From the NCBI GenBank assembly GCA_903850335.1, contig CAINLJ010000013.1, forward strand, positions 1 to 64,000: a DNA stretch of 64,000 nt. The letters run 5' to 3'. Position 1 is the first letter of the stretch. Every line of letters starts with the position of its first letter. Positions 37,105 to 47,166 of the stretch are shown here, piece by piece. Both the position numbers and the translations under genes were made by a program. Origin of the DNA: an uncultured Bacteroidia bacterium. GTDB lineage: Bacteria; Bacteroidota; Bacteroidia; Bacteroidales; Prolixibacteraceae. Below the pieces are notes generated by a model. The model saw only the letters and a program-made list of their open reading frames with translations, had not been told where the DNA came from and did no database searches.

Positions 37105-39186
37105 CTATTTTGTCCAGATGTAGCGGTAGTTGAATCGCCGGTTTGGAGCTGTGTCACCATCTGTACATAATGAAATCGGTGTTTTCAGGTCTGAAGCATT
37201 ATCGCTCCATTTAAAATCAAATATGAATTTTGTCCCGGTTAGTCCGAGTAATTTTCGGGGAACAGACACCTCCAGTTTGTTCTCAGCGTACCTAAACTCT
37301 AAATCAGCTACCTTAATCCATGGATTTTCAGGGTGTGCAGGGTCAAAACGCATTAAGGTTGTTGTCTTTTCGTCCTTAATATTTTTATTGATAATAAAAT
37401 CATAACCAAACCATCCTGTTTCGGGGTTGTTGTCTGCGTCAATCAAAAGCAACATCCAATTGTTGCCATTGCAGGAGGTGAGTTTTCCAGCAGTTTCAGC
37501 ATAAAAACTGACACTTTGCTTATCAACGGCAACTTTACTGGTAATGATATCATTTCGTCCCGATTCATTTTTGTAATGTAATCCGCCGTACCCGTTATGG
37601 TCCCGATGCAAAACATCTCCTTTGGTATCCCTGAACTCATTAATCACTGTTTTCCAATCATCAAATTGTCCGTCCATTTTAACTGAATGCAGACCCTGCT
37701 GAACCGGAATGGGCCTGATTCCTTTGTATCGCCTGATATTCTGGGCCATCTGCATATAATAGTTATCGGTATAACCATCCATCATTGGCTGAATGCACCG
37801 ATTGAATTCAGAGTTGTACTGATCGACAAAAAAGAAAGGACTTTTACGGTGCATAAAGGCGAAATTATCCTGTTGGTATTTTCCAGCTGTCCATTCATTC
37901 CAGTCATTGATATAGAGCATTTCAGGATCACTTTTTAGTGCTTCGTTCCATCGGTCCTGAAAATAGATCCCGTACCCTTCTGGATTTTTAACGGTTTTAT
38001 TCAACCAGGGTACGTAGGCTGAATCCGGAAGATCATATTGATTGAGATGCGGCTCACCGGTTTCACGGCGCCATGATTTACCCACCAGGCTTGAAGGGTG
38101 CTGTGCAGGTGTAACCGCTGCCTCTTCCATTTTCCCATTATGGGTAGAAACCAGATCATCCGGATTCATTCCCATCACTTTTTGGTTCCCCAGATCATAA
38201 CCAAAACTCCAGTTATCTTCAGTTCCGACAAAACGGTTGCCGGCCCACTCATCGTAGCCCCACCACATCGTCCGTTTCGTAAAGAAGTTCTTCACTTCAT
38301 TCGTATAATCCTTATAGAATTCCTCTATATAGGCAGGATTCCCAAAATGGGGATTATTGACATCGGTTTTTGCCGCCGCATCATAATGTGGATTAGGTTG
38401 TTTGACTTCTTTGCCGTTTGCATCAAATTTGGGGGTGCCATTGTATAAAATCAGTGGCTTGCCATCCCAGTAAAACCAAAGATCAGGGAATTTTCTGGTT
38501 TTGTAAATCTTATCATAGAGGTCCTGAACAACTGTAATTACCGGACCATTAAATGCCCAGAAACAGAATTTTGGCACCTTATTCCCTTCAGCCTTCATCC
38601 TTTGCATCGTTTTAAAAAGGACTTCCCATTCATCCCAATATCTCACTGCATTGGTAACATCCATGATCAGTACATCGACCCCAGCATCGGTGAGCATCGA
38701 CATATCCTTACGAATCACATACTCATCCTGGCTCAGGAAATAGCCCATCTCCGGCTCTCCCCAATGGTAAGAAACTTCACTCCAGAGAGGATGTTTTGCA
38801 TCCAGACGGGCGGTTGGATCTGCCTTGTAAATTTTGGAGACATCAGCAGAATAGGGCACTTTGAAATTTTTATAATGGTCCTGTGTGTGCCAGGTGATAT
38901 AAAAAATACTCACGACCCGTCTTTTACATGTCTTGACAGGACCCACTTCCTGCATGCCCGGCATTTTCCGGCCAAGTGCGTCCGATGCCACCCAGGTATC
39001 GGAGTAGAGATCCCTGAAATAATTTTCTTCAATTGCCTTATCCACTGATTGGTTAGCGACAGTTTTTGAAGCCGCTGAATTACTTTTGACCCCGTTTTCT
39101 ACCCCACAGGCGGGTTGGGAAACGATCAACAAAGAAACTGCCAGTAGCAGCAGGAAAATATTCCGATAATCCAAATTATATTTCAT
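37105..39186 (-). CDS. GH71/99-like (DUF5010-type?) glycosidase with C-terminal CBM9-like domain
   Basis: IFYITWHTQDHY, YFLSQDEYVIRKDMSMLTDAGVDVLIMDVTNA, DLWFYWDGKPLILYNG, YINDWNEWTAG; C-terminal LLIDADNNPETGWFGYDFIINK...FDFKWSDNASD. Confidence 0.75.
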   Translation of the reverse strand: MKYNLDYRNIFLLLLAVSLLIVSQPACGVENGVKSNSAASKTVANQSVDKAIEENYFRDLYSDTWVASDALGRKMPGMQEVGPVKTCKRRVVSIFYITWHTQDHYKNFKVPYSADVSKIYKADPTARLDAKHPLWSEVSYHWGEPEMGYFLSQDEYVIRKDMSMLTDAGVDVLIMDVTNAVRYWDEWEVLFKTMQRMKAEGNKVPKFCFWAFNGPVITVVQDLYDKIYKTRKFPDLWFYWDGKPLILYNGTPKFDANGKEVKQPNPHYDAAAKTDVNNPHFGNPAYIEEFYKDYTNEVKNFFTKRTMWWGYDEWAGNRFVGTEDNWSFGYDLGNQKVMGMNPDDLVSTHNGKMEEAAVTPAQHPSSLVGKSWRRETGEPHLNQYDLPDSAYVPWLNKTVKNPEGYGIYFQDRWNEALKSDPEMLYINDWNEWTAGKYQQDNFAFMHRKSPFFFVDQYNSEFNRCIQPMMDGYTDNYYMQMAQNIRRYKGIRPIPVQQGLHSVKMDGQFDDWKTVINEFRDTKGDVLHRDHNGYGGLHYKNESGRNDIITSKVAVDKQSVSFYAETAGKLTSCNGNNWMLLLIDADNNPETGWFGYDFIINKNIKDEKTTTLMRFDPAHPENPWIKVADLEFRYAENKLEVSVPRKLLGLTGTKFIFDFKWSDNASDLKTPISLCTDGDTAPNRRFNYRYIWTK

Positions 39187-39198
39187 CGTTTAAATATT

Positions 39199-42100
39199 TT
39201 AGTATTTAACACTCGATATTTTGACTGGTCCAATCAGTCCGGATGTCTGAAGTGTATTAGCAGGTGTATAGGGGTTCACTGAACACCAGATCAGCCGTTC
39301 TCCTTCGGATAGACGGCTGTCGCCAATCAATCTGTTCACCCAGGTATTGACCACCTCAATTTTCAATACATTTTCCCCAACTTTTACTAGATTTGTGATG
39401 TCAAGAGTGTAGGGTGCAGTCCATACACCACCAGCAAAATTGCCGTTTAGGGTAACCTTGGCCATAGCCGTTACACCACCCAGGTTGATGATCAACTTTT
39501 CACCTTTTGGTAGTTCTTCAATATTGAATACAGAATTGTAGAAGGCAGTTCCGGAGTAGTATTTAATCCTGTCATCCTGCGAAGCTGTCCAGTCCTGTAA
39601 TCTCTCGTAAATCACCGGTTCCTGCGGACCTCTTTGTGAAGGGTTAAAATTAACAGTCCACGGACCTTTTACATCGGCAAGGATTGATGAGGCCGGATAG
39701 TTGGAATCAACAGAATTTGCCGAAGCTCTGCCGGACGATTTTCGGAAGACGATAAAAACACTCTCATATGGTTCAAGTTTCAATGGTACGGCGGTAGTAT
39801 TCTCTTTTTGTATAAAAGCGGGCAGGTTTCGGATGTAACCTGTGGTGGCTTCCCAAAGTTCAGGTTGTAAACCTTTCACCCTCATATCCGGGGTAATCAC
39901 CTGCGGAGTGGCAGTCTGGTTAGTTATAAAATAGATTTCGCCATTCACCAGGGTCCGGTGTCCGTAATGAATCGAATGATCAACCGGCAGCTTGCAGTCA
40001 GGGACGCATTTGATCAGTGAAAAAGCCTCTACCATTGACAATCCGTTAATGATCAATCCTTTTCCTACTTTGCGCGATTTTATTTTCACACCATCCACTT
40101 CTCCCCATATTTCTGAAGCCATTAACTGCACCTGTCTATCGGCAGCGGGTTGGTTCTGAAGGCTGGGTGATCGTTTAGGTGCCGGGCCCAGAACAACTGC
40201 CCCATTCGTGACCAGTTCTTTGATTTTGGACAGCAACTCAGGGCGCATGGTTTCAAGTTTTGGAAGAACTAAAATCCGGTACTGTGTTCCATGAGGCAGG
40301 GTGATCAGTCCATCTTTTACGGTCATGAATTTTTCAATAACCTCTGCATTCATATAGTCGAACTGATATCCTTCGGGGAGGGCGGGATCGGCAATTCCTG
40401 TCATTTTGGGAGTATCCTCGCCGATAAAATAGGCTACATCGGCTACATTAAGCCCCTGTTGCAGCATGAAATTAGTTCTTTTCAGATATTGCGTATAAAC
40501 ATCTATCTGGGAGAACCAGGTATTTTTACGGTTGAATTCGTTTCCAAACCCGGCATTAACACCTGGATTTTTATCCTCATAAGGTTGGGAAATATAGACA
40601 TGGAGCAATGTATTGTTGATCCCTTCAGCAAAAAAACGGTCGCCTCTCTGTTTAATAGTGGCCGGATAGCGGCTGAATGCACGTCCCCCGCAGGTATTCG
40701 ATTCAGCCGATATTTTTGTCTTGCCGTAAATGTGACCGCATGACGTTGCCGCCCGGTTTTCGATGTTTCCAAGTTCTCCTTCACTCCAGAACTCACCACC
40801 AATTTCATCCGACTGACCGCCATACATCAAAAATTCACCTGGGAAACCCCAATGGCCGTAACACTCAAGCCAGGTCCTCAGTCCATATTTATGACTTACA
40901 TCCCTTAATCCGCCGACATAATCGTAAGCCACCTTGTCGGCAACCATCCGGCGCATATCCCAGAGGAAGCGGTCGGAGGCCAACTCAGAGTTAACCACTC
41001 TTCCCTGATAAACCGGAAGGTATGGGATGGGATCGTATCCATATTTTTGTTCGAATTCTGACAAAAAACCATCGGTAAAATTCTGCCCACCGGTTTCGTA
41101 GCTGTCCTGAACAATAACTTTAAAACACTTTCTGTCGGCTTCAGGGATCCGTTTCAGAATCTCACCCATAAAGGCATAGAAGTGTTTTTCAATGTGTTTT
41201 TTGCTCATTTTATCAGCTTCATACCCTGTAGCTTCCGGAGAAGCCGGACCATTTACAGTACCCGTCGGGGTCATTCCTGTACGAAGGATTACCCAATCAC
41301 CTTCTGGAACATCCCATGAAAGTGTGCCATCTGCAGATAAGTTTTTAGTGAGATCAATTACCTTTGACACATCAATAACGGTTGCTTTATCATCCGTTTC
41401 CGACTGAACAGGCCATTGATAATCATGCCAGTATGGCAGTGGTGTGGGGTGCATTTTAGCCAGTGTTTTTTCGCTGTAACGTTCAACGCGTGGAGATGCA
41501 GCCAGCACTAATTCTGCAATTCCGCATTTGGATTTGATATTTTTAACCACCAGACGGAAACTTGATGCAGTTGTGGCTGGAAATGAAATCACAACAGGAG
41601 CATAAGGATCAAAGCCAACATTGAGTGCTGGATTGGAACGGTTAATCTGAAATTCGGAGAGGGTTTTGTATTCCCCATTTTCCTCTTTGACTAGAAATTG
41701 AGCCATTACCAGCATTGGCTGTTCCGTCGGCCTGACAAGCAGACTGCGTGCTGTGAATGGTTTTTTAGTTTCAATATTGATTGTAAACTCATCGCCGTCT
41801 GGAAAATTGATTCCGGTTTTTTTGTTTCCATCTATAATCGTTGAAAGATCAGCAACTTTCGGAATGGAGGTAATTGTTCCGTTTTGATTGTTTAAAACGA
41901 GCTGGTCATCCTTAGTAGCAGGCCAGGCGAGTACTTTCACATCCTGAAAAATATCGATTGGCTGCTGAAGTTTTTGGGCCAATTTTTGCGGCCCCTTAAC
42001 CCTGAGTTCAGAAGCTGCAAGGTAACGCATTGCCTCGCCTGGTTTGATCCAGGGTCCGCCCGACTGGCTCCACCCTGGTGAGTTGAAAATCCCGATTTCG

Positions 42101-42441
42101 ATATTCAGTTCAGTAGCAGCTTTAAGTGCGGCATGCAGAATATCCCACCACTCCTCACTCAACATTTTGACTTTGCCGTAAGGGACATCACTTAAACCTA
42201 TATTGCCGATAAATGCACGGTTTATTCCACCCTTTTTCATTGACTGCAGATCTTTAACAACACCCTCTTTTGAAATGTTATCTGAAATCCAGTACCAGTA
42301 TACACTGGTCTGCATAGAGTCCGGTGGCATGATAAAACCACTCTTCAATGCTTCGTCGGACACTCTGACCTTTTCGGTTAAGCATGATGTAACCATCAGA
42401 ACAACAACGAGCTCAATCGCGAAAATGAATACTTTCTTCAT
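39199..42441 (-). CDS. GH106-like alpha-L-rhamnosidase (lipoprotein)
   Basis: Lipoprotein signal VTSCLTE; VYWYWISDNISKEGVVKDLQSMKKGGINRAFIGNIG, IGIFNSPGWSQSGGPWIKPGEAMRYL; C-terminal galactose-binding-like domain. Confidence 0.85.
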   Translation of the reverse strand: MKKVFIFAIELVVVLMVTSCLTEKVRVSDEALKSGFIMPPDSMQTSVYWYWISDNISKEGVVKDLQSMKKGGINRAFIGNIGLSDVPYGKVKMLSEEWWDILHAALKAATELNIEIGIFNSPGWSQSGGPWIKPGEAMRYLAASELRVKGPQKLAQKLQQPIDIFQDVKVLAWPATKDDQLVLNNQNGTITSIPKVADLSTIIDGNKKTGINFPDGDEFTINIETKKPFTARSLLVRPTEQPMLVMAQFLVKEENGEYKTLSEFQINRSNPALNVGFDPYAPVVISFPATTASSFRLVVKNIKSKCGIAELVLAASPRVERYSEKTLAKMHPTPLPYWHDYQWPVQSETDDKATVIDVSKVIDLTKNLSADGTLSWDVPEGDWVILRTGMTPTGTVNGPASPEATGYEADKMSKKHIEKHFYAFMGEILKRIPEADRKCFKVIVQDSYETGGQNFTDGFLSEFEQKYGYDPIPYLPVYQGRVVNSELASDRFLWDMRRMVADKVAYDYVGGLRDVSHKYGLRTWLECYGHWGFPGEFLMYGGQSDEIGGEFWSEGELGNIENRAATSCGHIYGKTKISAESNTCGGRAFSRYPATIKQRGDRFFAEGINNTLLHVYISQPYEDKNPGVNAGFGNEFNRKNTWFSQIDVYTQYLKRTNFMLQQGLNVADVAYFIGEDTPKMTGIADPALPEGYQFDYMNAEVIEKFMTVKDGLITLPHGTQYRILVLPKLETMRPELLSKIKELVTNGAVVLGPAPKRSPSLQNQPAADRQVQLMASEIWGEVDGVKIKSRKVGKGLIINGLSMVEAFSLIKCVPDCKLPVDHSIHYGHRTLVNGEIYFITNQTATPQVITPDMRVKGLQPELWEATTGYIRNLPAFIQKENTTAVPLKLEPYESVFIVFRKSSGRASANSVDSNYPASSILADVKGPWTVNFNPSQRGPQEPVIYERLQDWTASQDDRIKYYSGTAFYNSVFNIEELPKGEKLIINLGGVTAMAKVTLNGNFAGGVWTAPYTLDITNLVKVGENVLKIEVVNTWVNRLIGDSRLSEGERLIWCSVNPYTPANTLQTSGLIGPVKISSVKY

Positions 42442-42477
42442 TTGTAGATTATTTTTAACACCGATTATTTTGTGCTT

Positions 42478-42912
42478 TTACCCGAATAAACGAAATTTAA
42501 CCGTCCACCTGGTAGTATCGCCATTTACATAGAAATCCATGATATTCCCGTTCTTCTGCATATTGTCGTTCCATTTGAACTCGATATCGATATCTTTTCC
42601 AACCAGACTCAGGATATCACTTCTGATCTCTAATTCGAGTTTATTGTTGACTGCAAATTTTGTCTCTGCCACCGGTTCCCACTGCCAATGGCCTGCAACA
42701 TTTTTCCCGACAATTACCTTGTTCCCTTTAGGGCTCAAACGGTTTACCATGAAATCATAACCTTGCCATCCAGTTGATTTATTTTGTTCAATATCAATGA
42801 ATAACATCATCCATTTGCAGCCGGTTACCGGAGTAAGCTTTTCGGCAGTTTCTGCATACAAATAAACCTTCTCATCATCACGTGCCACCTTAACCCCGAC
42901 AATGTCATTCCT
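42478..42912 (-). pseudogene. Orphan 3' fragment of a GH71/99-like gene (CBM9-like tail only)
   Basis: RNDIVGVKVARDDEKVYLYAETAEKLTPVTGCKWMMLFIDIEQNKSTGWQGYDFMVNRL...FKWNDNMQKNGNIMDFYVNGDTTRW; matches tails of the 37105 and 47167 genes, no signal peptide or catalytic region. Confidence 0.7.
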
Positions 42913-45157
42913 ACTGAATCAGGTTAGTATAAACGACTTCACTCCAGTTTAAAATTCCGATCACCGATTTATAGATATCAAAAACGGTATCCTCCTGAGT
43001 TGTTCCGGCTGCCTGGTAGGCAAACCAAACCGGTTTCTTTCCACCAGGGTCACTATTGTCATCTGGGAATCGGCGCAAACCGATACGCAATCCGCCCTCA
43101 GCCCTGTTATCAATCCAGTTGTGCCACTGAAAAGCATCAATCCCGTCGAGCGTTTCCAGTTTTTTCCAGGTATAGGCAAACCCGGCTGCCTGCTCCTTTA
43201 AGTCGAGATCGGAGTAAGTTCTCGAATTGGTTCCATTCTCTGATAGCCAAACTGTTCGCTTAATGCTCCCCTTATAAAGATTTTCGGACTTCTTAATCCA
43301 GGTATTCAAAACCTCAAGGTTTTTAAATGTAATCAATGGAGTGTTCAAACTAAATATTGCATCGATATCGTTCCAGGTTTTGGGCTCAAAAAGGTCCTCA
43401 GGATAAGGATGATAGGCCAGTCCCCACTGGAAATCACCCTCGGCTCCCGAATAATCAACCAGTGTTTTCAGCATACTTTTGGATGTATACATTGGCGTCC
43501 CGACTGAAGTTGTCCAGGAGTGGGTGAAGGAGGCAAATACTTCGCTGTTTTCATCATAATTGCGGACAATATTGTAGCACATCCGCATCGATTTGATATA
43601 AGTATCCATATAAACCAGCATTGGTTTATCGCCCATATTTGTCCAGGATATTCCTGCATCCACTTCATTGTGCATGATCCAGTGGTGGATACGGCCATAG
43701 AAGTTGTCAATGCGACAATAACGACCCGCAAGAAAATCGAGTGCTGCTGCATAGCAATTTATACTCTCATCAGTGGTCATATTTGGCATTGTAAAAATGC
43801 CTTCTGACGTGTAACTTGGATGCTGCAGCAGGTGTCCAATCTCAGGATCTGCGCATTGGGAAGCTGGTTGAATAAGAATAATCGCAGCCACAACAATATT
43901 CCGGGAATAAGCGGATTTCATTGTCCGGTCCAGTTCCTCCACCTGAGCCTGATCAAAATAGTAGGTTTTATCTCCGTAAGTATGCGCAAATGCATTACCA
44001 TGTAATTGCGCATACATAAAACTTGTTGGAGTAATATTCACTGTAACAGTCGAAATATTCAGGTCATCCAGGTCTGACTCAAACCCTCTGCTGATGGAAT
44101 AACCACCTAACCCCTTTTTAGTGGCCGGTTTTATTGAAGTCATTGTTTGAACTGGGGTAATCTGACTGGCATATTTGGCATGGGAAACTATCTCATCAGC
44201 TGTAGCTCCAATTTTTGCAATCACCCATTTCGACAAAAGCCGATCGTATTTAAAACCATTACGGGTGATATAACGATCTAAATTAGTTGAAAAAACAGGA
44301 GTACTTAATCCAACTTTATTTACAAATTTAGTGATTTGAGTCAGATGATCACCAGGGGTAATTTCGCATAGACTGAATTCTCCGGAACCGGAATAGTTTC
44401 CTTTAATAGTAATCGATGAAACACCAACATTCACTTCACTAATCAGTGAACTGTATGAAGCATTAAGATATTTATTAAGATTGGATTCAAGCGCCAAATC
44501 GTTTTTAATCAATTCGGCACGGGCCGACGCTGCAGCCTTTTCTGCCGCATTAAGGCCCCTCAGATAAATGTTTCGGATTTGAATCTTTAAACCTGTCTGA
44601 TTCCCAAAATCCATCCTTAAAAAATCACCCGCATTCCCCCAACTCAGCAGCTTAATTTCGCCGGTTAAATCGATGGAATATGAACTCCAACCAGTTGATG
44701 CAGGGACCAAATCTGTTTTAACAGAACGTGCTTCCGTAATTGGAGAGGCCAGGAAGATTTGCATAACGCCAATATCCGCAGAACATTGATATTCAAAGGT
44801 AAGCACCAATGAATCGGAAGGGTTCGTGGTATTGAGAGGATCCAGATACAGGTAAGGATCTGTACCCGTAGTAGTCAGTTCGTATTGATATGTAGTTTTC
44901 TGGCTTATTTGAATTTGATTACCAGATGTTAGTACAATATTCTGATACTTCACTGAATCTGTTGGTTTTACAACAGGTAATACGGGCTTAATTAACGCTG
45001 TCTTCTTGCAGGAGTCGAACATTAACGTCAAAGCAGGAAACAATAAAATCATAATGAAATATCGTAAAAGAGGACCTAATTTCACAGATATATTGTTTCG
45101 CAAAATAGTATCGGGATATTCCTTTGCATTATTAATTAAGGTCATTCTGCTGAACAT
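42911..45157 (-). CDS. DUF5722-like lipoprotein (putative glycosidase)
   Basis: MFDSCKK lipobox; GGYSISRGFESDLDDLNISTVTVNI, YGRIHHWIMHNEVDAGISWTNMG, WLSENGTNSRTYSDLDLKEQAAGFAYTWKK. Confidence 0.75.
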   Translation of the reverse strand: MFSRMTLINNAKEYPDTILRNNISVKLGPLLRYFIMILLFPALTLMFDSCKKTALIKPVLPVVKPTDSVKYQNIVLTSGNQIQISQKTTYQYELTTTGTDPYLYLDPLNTTNPSDSLVLTFEYQCSADIGVMQIFLASPITEARSVKTDLVPASTGWSSYSIDLTGEIKLLSWGNAGDFLRMDFGNQTGLKIQIRNIYLRGLNAAEKAAASARAELIKNDLALESNLNKYLNASYSSLISEVNVGVSSITIKGNYSGSGEFSLCEITPGDHLTQITKFVNKVGLSTPVFSTNLDRYITRNGFKYDRLLSKWVIAKIGATADEIVSHAKYASQITPVQTMTSIKPATKKGLGGYSISRGFESDLDDLNISTVTVNITPTSFMYAQLHGNAFAHTYGDKTYYFDQAQVEELDRTMKSAYSRNIVVAAIILIQPASQCADPEIGHLLQHPSYTSEGIFTMPNMTTDESINCYAAALDFLAGRYCRIDNFYGRIHHWIMHNEVDAGISWTNMGDKPMLVYMDTYIKSMRMCYNIVRNYDENSEVFASFTHSWTTSVGTPMYTSKSMLKTLVDYSGAEGDFQWGLAYHPYPEDLFEPKTWNDIDAIFSLNTPLITFKNLEVLNTWIKKSENLYKGSIKRTVWLSENGTNSRTYSDLDLKEQAAGFAYTWKKLETLDGIDAFQWHNWIDNRAEGGLRIGLRRFPDDNSDPGGKKPVWFAYQAAGTTQEDTVFDIYKSVIGILNWSEVVYTNLIQ

Positions 45158-45247
45158 TTTAGTTTAGTTATTTTCATTCTTCAATCTCTTTCAATTCTTA
45201 TAATGATTTTTAAAGGATCTTACTGTTTAATAAAAATATAAATTTGA

Positions 45248-47155
45248 TCACCTGATTTTGGGCAGCCATGTACACACCCTTTTCCCCGACCAACTGTTTA
45301 CGGAACTGTAATCAACCATCCGGATATATCCTTCAGTCGTCGGAATTTTAATCAGCAACTTATAAGACTGAGTGCTCCCACTGTCAGTCAACACGTTTAC
45401 ATAACGCTCCTTTGATATAATCGTGACTGGTTGATTAAAGTTTGCATCCATATTCTCATCTCTGGCCAGCACAACCGGACCTCTGACCACTGCCTGAAAA
45501 TTGTCTCCTGCACGATTACTGCCGCGTGGGGAATCGATAATCCTGCACCGCATATCCAGCGACAACACGATCTTGTCACCTGAAGCCCATTTCCGGTTAA
45601 TTTCGGCATATTTACCTGGAGTGGCTGAAACTGATTCTCCGTTAATTTTTAAGATAGTTGCTTTACTCCATTCCGGAATTCGCAACCGGATCGTGAATTT
45701 CTCAGATGCTGTCGGTGTAACTTTCAAAACAATGTCACCTGACAGAGGATAATTGGTTTCAATATCGAGTCGGACATTTTTTTTGTTTCTGGAAAGTGCA
45801 GTGGCAGAACCACTATTGTAAAGATTGATTACTGGTCCTGAAGCAGAATTCATCACAGCTACATAAGGGAGATAGGCCAGACCCATTGGTCCGTTCAGAT
45901 TACAACAGGTGACATAAACCCCGCCGACTATTCCACCCCAACCCTCCGGATCCGTTTTAACACCATTCAATAAATTGACATAACTAAACCCATCACCCGA
46001 AGGCTTCATCGCTCCTAAAAGTCCGTTATAAGTATATTTTTCTATCATTTCAATTGCCAGAGGGTCGCCGGTCAGACGTAAAATCTGGCTGCATAATTTA
46101 ATCCAGGTTACACCGGCACAGGTCTCCATCATCCTTTTTATTTCCGGATTGGTTTGTTCAAAAGCTGTATTGTCCCAACCTTCACCAAACACTGCCGGGT
46201 GATAGGGCTGATCGCCGCCGCCATTTCCAATAATGGTAATTTCGCTGGCTATAATATTATGATACAAGTTAATGAACGCCTGTTTCCAATGTTCATTTCC
46301 GGTTACCCGATAGTATTCCACCAACCCCTCAAACAGCGACATCATTTCATAAGCCTTTGGATAAACCCCTCCGATTTGTTCCGGTGCCTTGTTATTAAAC
46401 GCTTCTTCAATCATATTAAATCCTTTGGCACCACCTTCAATTTCAACAATATAATGGGCAAAATCGAGATAACGCGTGTACCCGGTCAGCTTATACAAAC
46501 GCAGGATTGGTTCAAGAACCGTGCTCGACTCAATATGATTTGGACTCCAGCCCTGATCGACAATCCGGGTTTTGGGAGCAGGACCTATCTGAGAAACGAT
46601 TCCATCGGCCTGATCAATCATTGCCTGCAAAACCTTTGGGTCTTTTTCCACCTGCATATAATATTCATCCAGTCCAAGTAAGACGTATTTCCGTTCCCAC
46701 AGGTCTCCACCTGGTCCATCAGGTTGTGTTGAAACATCGGAACAGCTGATCGTTCCATTTGATCTTCTTGTAGTCAAAAGATCGGCAACTGTAGTTTTTA
46801 GAATTTTCTTCAGTTCCGGATCCCGGGTGTATCTGTAAAACATACATCCAGAACGGACAGCTTTTCCCCACATCTCACCCTGTGCAAAAAAGGATCTGCC
46901 TGTTCGGAATTTTTCAACAAGTGCCGAATAAGGTACTAGGCCCTTGTTCCAGTGAGCGATTGAACACTGAATATAATCTTCCAGATAACCGTTGAAACTG
47001 ATTGAATTTGCTGCTAACGTATTAAACTGATCAGTTACCTGCACCCGGTTTTCCGATTTGAATGAAAAGAGAATAGTGGCAGGAAATGCGAATAAGATCA
47101 ACCGGATTATATGGTTACCAAAAAATTTGGTTAAAGAAGAGTTGAACATCCCCAT
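45248..47155 (-). CDS. GH127-like (DUF1680) beta-L-arabinofuranosidase family protein
   Basis: METCAGVTWIKL and VYVTCCNLNGPMGL motifs resembling the Glu/Cys zinc site of GH127. Confidence 0.82.
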   Translation of the reverse strand: MGMFNSSLTKFFGNHIIRLILFAFPATILFSFKSENRVQVTDQFNTLAANSISFNGYLEDYIQCSIAHWNKGLVPYSALVEKFRTGRSFFAQGEMWGKAVRSGCMFYRYTRDPELKKILKTTVADLLTTRRSNGTISCSDVSTQPDGPGGDLWERKYVLLGLDEYYMQVEKDPKVLQAMIDQADGIVSQIGPAPKTRIVDQGWSPNHIESSTVLEPILRLYKLTGYTRYLDFAHYIVEIEGGAKGFNMIEEAFNNKAPEQIGGVYPKAYEMMSLFEGLVEYYRVTGNEHWKQAFINLYHNIIASEITIIGNGGGDQPYHPAVFGEGWDNTAFEQTNPEIKRMMETCAGVTWIKLCSQILRLTGDPLAIEMIEKYTYNGLLGAMKPSGDGFSYVNLLNGVKTDPEGWGGIVGGVYVTCCNLNGPMGLAYLPYVAVMNSASGPVINLYNSGSATALSRNKKNVRLDIETNYPLSGDIVLKVTPTASEKFTIRLRIPEWSKATILKINGESVSATPGKYAEINRKWASGDKIVLSLDMRCRIIDSPRGSNRAGDNFQAVVRGPVVLARDENMDANFNQPVTIISKERYVNVLTDSGSTQSYKLLIKIPTTEGYIRMVDYSSVNSWSGKRVCTWLPKIR

Positions 47156-47166
47156 ATTTCTGTCAT

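Noticed and set aside
40291-40743. 150-aa plus-strand ORF
   Set aside because: Antisense to the GH106-like gene.
46154-46681. 175-aa plus-strand ORF
   Set aside because: Antisense shadow of the GH127-like gene; composition typical of a reverse-frame ORF.
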